DNA of 64,000 nt from positions 124,001 through 188,000 of the forward strand of contig NZ_FOVW01000002.1 in NCBI RefSeq assembly GCF_900115305.1, in the 5' to 3' direction. Under the pieces are notes generated by a model, which was given only the letters and a program-made list of their open reading frames with translations, was not told the DNA's origin and did not search any database. The position numbers and the translations under genes are program-made. Of the stretch, positions 59,746 to 64,000 are shown one piece after another (positions within the stretch are counted from its first letter, which is position 1; each line of letters starts with the position of its first letter). This DNA comes from Algoriphagus ornithinivorans. Lineage in GTDB: Bacteria; Bacteroidota; Bacteroidia; Cytophagales; Cyclobacteriaceae.

Positions 59746-61470
59746 TTAAACTTTTTCTTCTGGCCTAAAGCGGATTTCATCTGGATAGGGGAAGGCATGT
59801 ATAAGCTCGCCTTTCAAAATCCTTTGTTGAATCTTTTTCCAATGCTCTGGATCAAAAAGATTCTGATGATAGCTTAAAAAATGTTCCTTCAAATCACTTC
59901 TTCCAATCATCCAACGCCTAAAATCTTCCGGAAACACATCGTTTTTAGCTATATCATACCAAGGTTCAGAAGCATAGATTTGCGCATAAGTTTCGGCCTT
60001 GGGTTTGGCTCTAAAGTTCATATCCGTTAGAAACTCGATCTCGTCATAATCGTAAAATATCACCCTTTTTTGTCTAGTTAACCCAAAATTCTTTGTCATC
60101 ATATCTCCCGGGAAAATATTAGCCTGAGCCAATTGTAAAATAGCTCTTCCATAATCTTCTGCCACTTGATTTCCCTCCTCTGTACTGCAGTTTTCCAGAT
60201 ATATGTTCAAAGGAGTCATTCTTCTTTCAGTATATAGGTGTTTGATAATTAAATGTTTACCGTCTTTCTTTAAAAGGGAATTAGTGGTGTTTTTTAGTTC
60301 CTGAAGCAGTTCAGGGCTTAGTCTATCTAAGGGAATTTTAAAGTGTTCGAATTCATGTGTGTCAGCCATTCTGCCTACCCGGTCATGTAAGGAAACCAAC
60401 TTATATTTTTCCCGAACTTCCTGCCTGGTCATGTTTTTTGGAGGCTCAAAATGATCTTTGATGAGTTTGAATACCACATTAAAGGAAGGAAGAGTAAATA
60501 CTGTCATGACCATTCCCTTGATGCCGGGAGCGATTACAAATTGATCTTTAGACTGTGCCAAGTGCAATAAAAAATCCCTGTAAAATAGTGTTTTGCCGTG
60601 TTTATTGAATCCGATCGCATTGTATAGCTCATGTGTTTTTTTATGAGGAATAACCGAACTCAGAAAGGCTACAACCTGGGAAGGGATTTCTGCCCGCACC
60701 ATAAAATACGATCTGGTGAAGCTAAAAAGTGAGCTCATAATATTAGGATCAAAAATCAGAGTGTCTACAAAAACACCTTTGGGTCCATGAAGAATTGGGA
60801 TGATAAAAGGCATCCATTTATGTCCCAAATAAGTTCGGCCGATTAAGTATGCCGCCTTATTTCTATAAAAAACTGACTTAAGAATCTGCGTGGTCGTTTC
60901 AGGTCCGGGATTATATCGCGTAAGAATGACCTCTTTTACACTTTGAATCAGGAATTGGATATCAGCTTCTTTATTCATAAAAGGAGCTCCAAAATCATAA
61001 TCATCCAATATTTTTCGAATAATGGAGTCCAATCCCATTGAGCTGGGATAGGAATTGAGCAACTCTGCCGTAGAAAAAATCTCACAGGAACTATGACCTT
61101 CCATGAGGTACATCAATTCTTCGTCGCTGGACATACCCGGAAAAGCCTTTCTGATGACTGAATTGAAAAAAGTTTCTGCAAGTTCTATATCAGGTCTTTC
61201 AGCAATCAATTCCTGATAATGCTGCCTTATCAGTGTCCATATTTCCCTTTTATCGGCATCATCACCAAGCATTTTTCGGAACTCTTCCACTAATTGAAAC
61301 AATAAGTCTTTATACAAGCGCAGCCTTTGTTTATGATTCAATTGGGTGGCAGCCCAGTTTCTTTCCTTGAAATAAAGAGGAGCTAGCTCCGTGTAAGTAT
61401 TGAAGGAGCGAATGTAACTTTCGAATCCTTGAAAAATTTTTTCTGCAAGAGGTATGGCTCTGTGTGGCAT
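59746..61470 (-). CDS. aceK: Isocitrate dehydrogenase kinase/phosphatase
   Basis: The 574-residue protein aligns in motif order with E. coli AceK: AETFFNSVIRKAF, RNKAAYLIGRTY, the kinase core with APGIKGMVMTVFTLPSF (about 314-330) and the lysine of VFKLIKDHF, SLHDRVGRMADTHEFEHF, and VIFYDYDEIEF. It phosphorylates and dephosphorylates isocitrate dehydrogenase, directing carbon to the glyoxylate bypass on acetate-like substrates. Neither aceA nor aceB is in the window. It is best known in Proteobacteria, so its presence here may reflect transfer or long retention. It heads a four-gene operon. Confidence 0.93.
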   Translation of the reverse strand: MPHRAIPLAEKIFQGFESYIRSFNTYTELAPLYFKERNWAATQLNHKQRLRLYKDLLFQLVEEFRKMLGDDADKREIWTLIRQHYQELIAERPDIELAETFFNSVIRKAFPGMSSDEELMYLMEGHSSCEIFSTAELLNSYPSSMGLDSIIRKILDDYDFGAPFMNKEADIQFLIQSVKEVILTRYNPGPETTTQILKSVFYRNKAAYLIGRTYLGHKWMPFIIPILHGPKGVFVDTLIFDPNIMSSLFSFTRSYFMVRAEIPSQVVAFLSSVIPHKKTHELYNAIGFNKHGKTLFYRDFLLHLAQSKDQFVIAPGIKGMVMTVFTLPSFNVVFKLIKDHFEPPKNMTRQEVREKYKLVSLHDRVGRMADTHEFEHFKIPLDRLSPELLQELKNTTNSLLKKDGKHLIIKHLYTERRMTPLNIYLENCSTEEGNQVAEDYGRAILQLAQANIFPGDMMTKNFGLTRQKRVIFYDYDEIEFLTDMNFRAKPKAETYAQIYASEPWYDIAKNDVFPEDFRRWMIGRSDLKEHFLSYHQNLFDPEHWKKIQQRILKGELIHAFPYPDEIRFRPEEKV

Positions 61471-61801
61471 GATTGAAAATAGTATAAAAAGTTAATACCT
61501 CTGAAGCTCGTGGAATGATTCCTATTTATTTTTCTTATAAAAAGATAGTGCAACAGGAATTTATGCACACGATTGCATTGAAATTTCCTAATTGATCTCA
61601 AAATCCTACCAAAAAAATTCTGTAAAAAAATGAAAATAAATAAGCTTGATTTTGAAGCGTTTAGGGCGAAAATTACTAGAAGAATAAAATTTTGAAAATC
61701 TTTCGCAATCGATTGTTTGGAGTATATAAAAACATTTTCTACTTTTCGACAGTATTCATGAATTGAATATCTACAATAGGTTTAATAGGTTTGAGAGCAG
61801 G
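61471..61801. other. AT-rich spacer ending in an orphan terminator
   Basis: Apart from the terminator at 61802, the 408-bp gap between aceK and the lipoprotein gene has no recognised gene. A 21-codon frame (ATG 61630, TGA 61695) rich in Lys, Arg and Phe is the only small reading frame of note; it may be chance. No tRNA-like fold was recognised. Confidence 0.4.
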
Positions 61802-61838
61802 AAAAGGTCGGATTAGTAGTCCGGCCTTTTTTGTTTTT
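61802..61838 (+). terminator. Orphan Rho-independent terminator
   Basis: AAAAGGTCGGA (61802-61812) pairs with TCCGGCCTTTT (one G-U pair) and is followed by a T run. There is no plus-strand gene in the preceding 5.9 kb, so it should end an unannotated transcript starting within the spacer. Confidence 0.75.
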
Positions 61839-61878
61839 TGATCGTCCTGGTTTAGCTTCATGCATTCATCTTTTTCTT

Positions 61879-62544
61879 ATGGATAAATCGATAAAAATTC
61901 TTTTCCTCATTTGCCTTATCGGGATAGCTTTTGCATGTGAATCAACTTCGGAGAAAAATGAGACTGAAGTGATGGTGGATTCTTCCGATTTGTTGGATGA
62001 TTTTCCCACCAAACTTGACTTAGTTTTTGCACAGAAATCTGAATGGTACGAGCATTGGGCTCAGAAATTAGGAAGGTTCGAGGCGGATGATTTTGAATTA
62101 ATGCTTTCCGATACTTTGGAGGGCTTTGAGATGCCTGAGAAAAACCCTATCCTTCCTAGTGACCCTTTATTTCCATATCAATTTCCACATCCAGGAGGAA
62201 ACGGAGTAATGGATATCTATTCTTACAAAATTGAAGCTCAAGATGAATTGGATTCTCCTTTTTTGAATCCTGACTCTGAGGTGGTATGGTATAAAGCAGA
62301 TGGAATGAAAGAGCGCCTTCTATTTATGGGGCCTTCCGGAGCATTTGAAGAGGGCTTATGGCTGAGCGAGGAAGAGTTTATAGTATTGGGCTTTTTTCAG
62401 GAAGTAGAGGGGTTTAGACCCTTGGTTTGGTTGATCAGACCAAATGAAAATCTCGTATATCAATTTAGAATGAAAAAAGTTACCTCTGATTATAAGATAG
62501 AATCTTACCTAAATAAGAAAATCAAGAAGGTTGAATTGATTTAA
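61879..62544 (+). CDS. Hypothetical lipoprotein
   Basis: The 221-residue protein has a lipoprotein signal (ICLIGIAFACES) followed by an acidic region and a mixed alpha/beta body with no recognised domain (FPYQFPHPGGNGVMDIYSYKI, DSEVVWYKADGMKERLLFMGPSG, EEFIVLGFFQEVEGF). It ends one base before the Nudix gene, so they are likely co-transcribed. I do not recognise the family. Location is predicted to be the envelope. Confidence 0.72.
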   Translation: MDKSIKILFLICLIGIAFACESTSEKNETEVMVDSSDLLDDFPTKLDLVFAQKSEWYEHWAQKLGRFEADDFELMLSDTLEGFEMPEKNPILPSDPLFPYQFPHPGGNGVMDIYSYKIEAQDELDSPFLNPDSEVVWYKADGMKERLLFMGPSGAFEEGLWLSEEEFIVLGFFQEVEGFRPLVWLIRPNENLVYQFRMKKVTSDYKIESYLNKKIKKVELI

Positions 62545-62545
62545 A

Positions 62546-63181
62546 ATGGATTTTGAAGAAGTCATCCAAAGACTGAAAAACTCGCTTTCAAGGCAACTTC
62601 CGGGTAAAGAGGCGCAGATGAGGATGTCACCTCAGCCGGTGGATATGAGAAGGTTTGATACAAAATTACCTTCTAATTACAGAAAAGGTGCAGTTCTGAT
62701 TTTAATCTATCCACAGGAAAAGCAGGCTTTTTTTCCATTGATCAAAAGACCTGAATACATTGGAGTACATAGTGGGCAGATAGCTTTTCCAGGAGGAAAA
62801 ATGGACGAAGGAGACGAAAACGAAGTTTTTACAGCCCTTCGGGAAGCTGAGGAGGAAGTGGCAGTAAATGCCAGTAAAGTCGAAGTTTTGGGAAGAATGT
62901 CTGATTTATTTATTCCTGCCAGCAATTTTTTAGTAAGTCCTGTAATCGGTTATGTAGATCATATTCCTGAATTCGTTCCTGAGGAAAGGGAAGTTCAAAG
63001 AATCATTTCAGCAAGAGTTGCCGATATCGTATCCCCTGAAATCCAGAAAAAAACCATTTTGGAAATAGGAAATCAAATCAAACTGGACACTCCTTATTTT
63101 GAAGTAGAGAAAGAAATGGTTTGGGGTGCCACTGCCATGATTTTGGGAGAGTTTATAGAACTTTTGGAAAAGGGAAAATAA
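62546..63181 (+). CDS. CoA pyrophosphatase (Nudix hydrolase, NudL-like)
   Basis: The 211-residue enzyme has the Nudix motif in AFPGGKMDEGDENEVF followed by TALREAEEEVAV, with the REAEEE metal-binding core. Upstream VLILIYPQEKQAFFPLIKR is typical of the NudL CoA pyrophosphatase group, which cleaves CoA to phosphopantetheine and 3',5'-ADP. It follows the lipoprotein gene by one base and is followed by 57 bases before the DUF819 gene. Confidence 0.88.
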   Translation: MDFEEVIQRLKNSLSRQLPGKEAQMRMSPQPVDMRRFDTKLPSNYRKGAVLILIYPQEKQAFFPLIKRPEYIGVHSGQIAFPGGKMDEGDENEVFTALREAEEEVAVNASKVEVLGRMSDLFIPASNFLVSPVIGYVDHIPEFVPEEREVQRIISARVADIVSPEIQKKTILEIGNQIKLDTPYFEVEKEMVWGATAMILGEFIELLEKGK

Positions 63182-63238
63182 GCTCATTTTTGGGCATATG
63201 AGCATTTGTTGGTATTGTTGTAACCTTTAAGCAAAACT

Positions 63239-64000
63239 ATGGAAGAACAAGCTCCTTTGATCACCAATGATGCTGTGGTTTTTGGCTTACTAGTAGCCAC
63301 TCTAGCAGTAATTTTCAGCACCTCAGCAAGCCAAAATCGTATTTTTCAAAAATTTTATAAGGTTGTTCCGGCAGTGCTACTCTGCTATTTTATTCCTGCG
63401 GTTTTTAACTCCTTGGGAATTATTTCAGGTGAAGATTCCAACCTGTACTTTGTTGCTTCCAGGTATTTATTGCCTGCTTCTTTGGTTTTATTTACAATCA
63501 GCATTGATATAAAGGGTATTCTCAAATTAGGGCCTAAGGCATTGACGATGTTTCTGGCAGGTACATTAGGGATCATGCTGGGAGGTCCATTGGCACTGAT
63601 GACAGTGGGCTTTATTCAGCCTGAACTCCTAGGTGGCACTGGTCCGGATGCGATCTGGAGAGGTTTGGCTACCATTGCCGGATCATGGATAGGAGGGGGA
63701 GCCAATCAAACTGCCATGTTGGAGGTATTTGGAGCAAGTTCCAGCCTTTTCGCCCAAATGATAGCAGTTGATGTTTTAGTGGCTAATCTTTGGATGGCTT
63801 TCTTGTTGTACTGGGCTGCCAAACCTGAAAAAATTGACAAAATATTCAAAGCTGATTCTACGGCAATCTATGAGTTGCGAGACAAAATAGCGGATTTTAG
63901 ATCCAAGATCATGACAATTCCAAGTTTAGCTCAGACCATGACCATATTAGGTGTGGGTTTTGGGATCACCGGGGTTTCGCATTTGATTGCTGACTGGATA
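63239..64000 (+). CDS. DUF819 family membrane protein, partial (C-terminus outside window)
   Basis: The 254 visible residues hold about seven hydrophobic helices (AVVFGLLVATLAVIFSTS, VVPAVLLCYFIPAVF, LLPASLVLFTISIDIKGIL, MFLAGTLGIMLGGPLAL) and a glycine-rich ATIAGSWIGGGANQTAM segment characteristic of DUF819 (YjcL-like) proteins. These are inner-membrane proteins, possibly transporters, with no assigned substrate. The gene runs off the right edge, so its end is unseen. Confidence 0.85.
   Translation, partial: MEEQAPLITNDAVVFGLLVATLAVIFSTSASQNRIFQKFYKVVPAVLLCYFIPAVFNSLGIISGEDSNLYFVASRYLLPASLVLFTISIDIKGILKLGPKALTMFLAGTLGIMLGGPLALMTVGFIQPELLGGTGPDAIWRGLATIAGSWIGGGANQTAMLEVFGASSSLFAQMIAVDVLVANLWMAFLLYWAAKPEKIDKIFKADSTAIYELRDKIADFRSKIMTIPSLAQTMTILGVGFGITGVSHLIADWI

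Noticed and set aside
59685..59798. Longer esterase start overlapping aceK
   Set aside because: The extra 38 residues are basic, non-conserved and overlap aceK coding by 53 bases.
61630..61695. 21-codon frame, considered as a peptide natural product precursor
   Set aside because: No leader cleavage motif, no core peptide features and no modification enzyme nearby; kept only as part of the orphan transcript finding.
1..64000. tRNA, rRNA, CRISPR, prophage and insertion sequence search by eye
   Set aside because: No cloverleaf-type T-arm patterns, direct repeat arrays, transposase motifs or phage genes were seen; a covariance or profile scan would settle it.

Overview
The window looks like a chromosomal segment of a Bacteroidota bacterium, most likely a member of the Cyclobacteriaceae such as Algoriphagus or a relative; this is inferred from gene content and not tested by search. 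Supporting signs are a 41-residue ribosomal protein THX gene, families typical of the phylum (DUF4301, DUF1080, HYC_CC_PP, DUF2911, DUF3347, a type II chorismate mutase fused to DAHP synthase), weak or absent Shine-Dalgarno sequences, AT-rich spacers, and several promoters of the phylum's TTG-N19/20-TAnnTTTG form. No rRNA, tRNA, CRISPR array, insertion sequence or prophage was seen.

Layout. 1-14.3 kb is mixed housekeeping: a cut-off Gfo/Idh/MocA oxidoreductase next to a two-domain DUF1080 lipoprotein, a THUMP RNA methyltransferase, a DUF4301 protein, the 5-oxoprolinase operon pxpABC, ribosomal protein THX, two small enzymes, a methionine-type aminotransferase, an exported TIM-barrel sugar epimerase-like protein, and a likely operon of TraB/GumN protein, LytS-type kinase, LytTR regulator and ArfB. 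14.3-29.7 kb is a metal island: a DtxR/MntR-type repressor divergent from a TonB-dependent receptor, with a 6-4-6 operator-like inverted repeat lying between the -33 and -7 boxes of the receptor promoter; then PepSY protein, DUF2911 lipoprotein, a CPH-type (CopB-like) P1B ATPase, a CHY zinc-finger protein with a signal peptide, a DUF3347 lipoprotein, a CusB-TolC-CusA tripartite pump, a HYC_CC_PP protein and a small HMA metallochaperone. A kelch protein follows.

30.8-38.6 kb is an aromatic amino acid block: CM-DAHP synthase, aroB, aroA, pheA, aminotransferase and tyrA on one strand, closed by a strong terminator. In front of the first gene is a 31-codon leader with eight Phe/Tyr codons among nine consecutive codons, followed by a terminator and a mutually exclusive 9-bp antiterminator pairing. 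This is the clearest regulatory discovery in the window. A second CM-DAHP synthase lies just upstream without such a leader.

38.7-64 kb holds proline dehydrogenase, lysS, a DUF4197 lipoprotein, arginine deiminase (with a 61-bp remnant of a second copy's 3' end downstream), ilvE, cobalamin adenosyltransferase, a LolD/MacB-type ATPase, a chain of truncated globin - plsC - gatC - large membrane/TPR protein, an NfeD protein, a LysM/RlpA-like protein, a TIGR02757 protein, an operon of aceK - esterase - M17 aminopeptidase - ATP-grasp enzyme, an orphan terminator in a 408-bp spacer, a lipoprotein, a Nudix CoA pyrophosphatase, and a DUF819 membrane protein cut by the window end.
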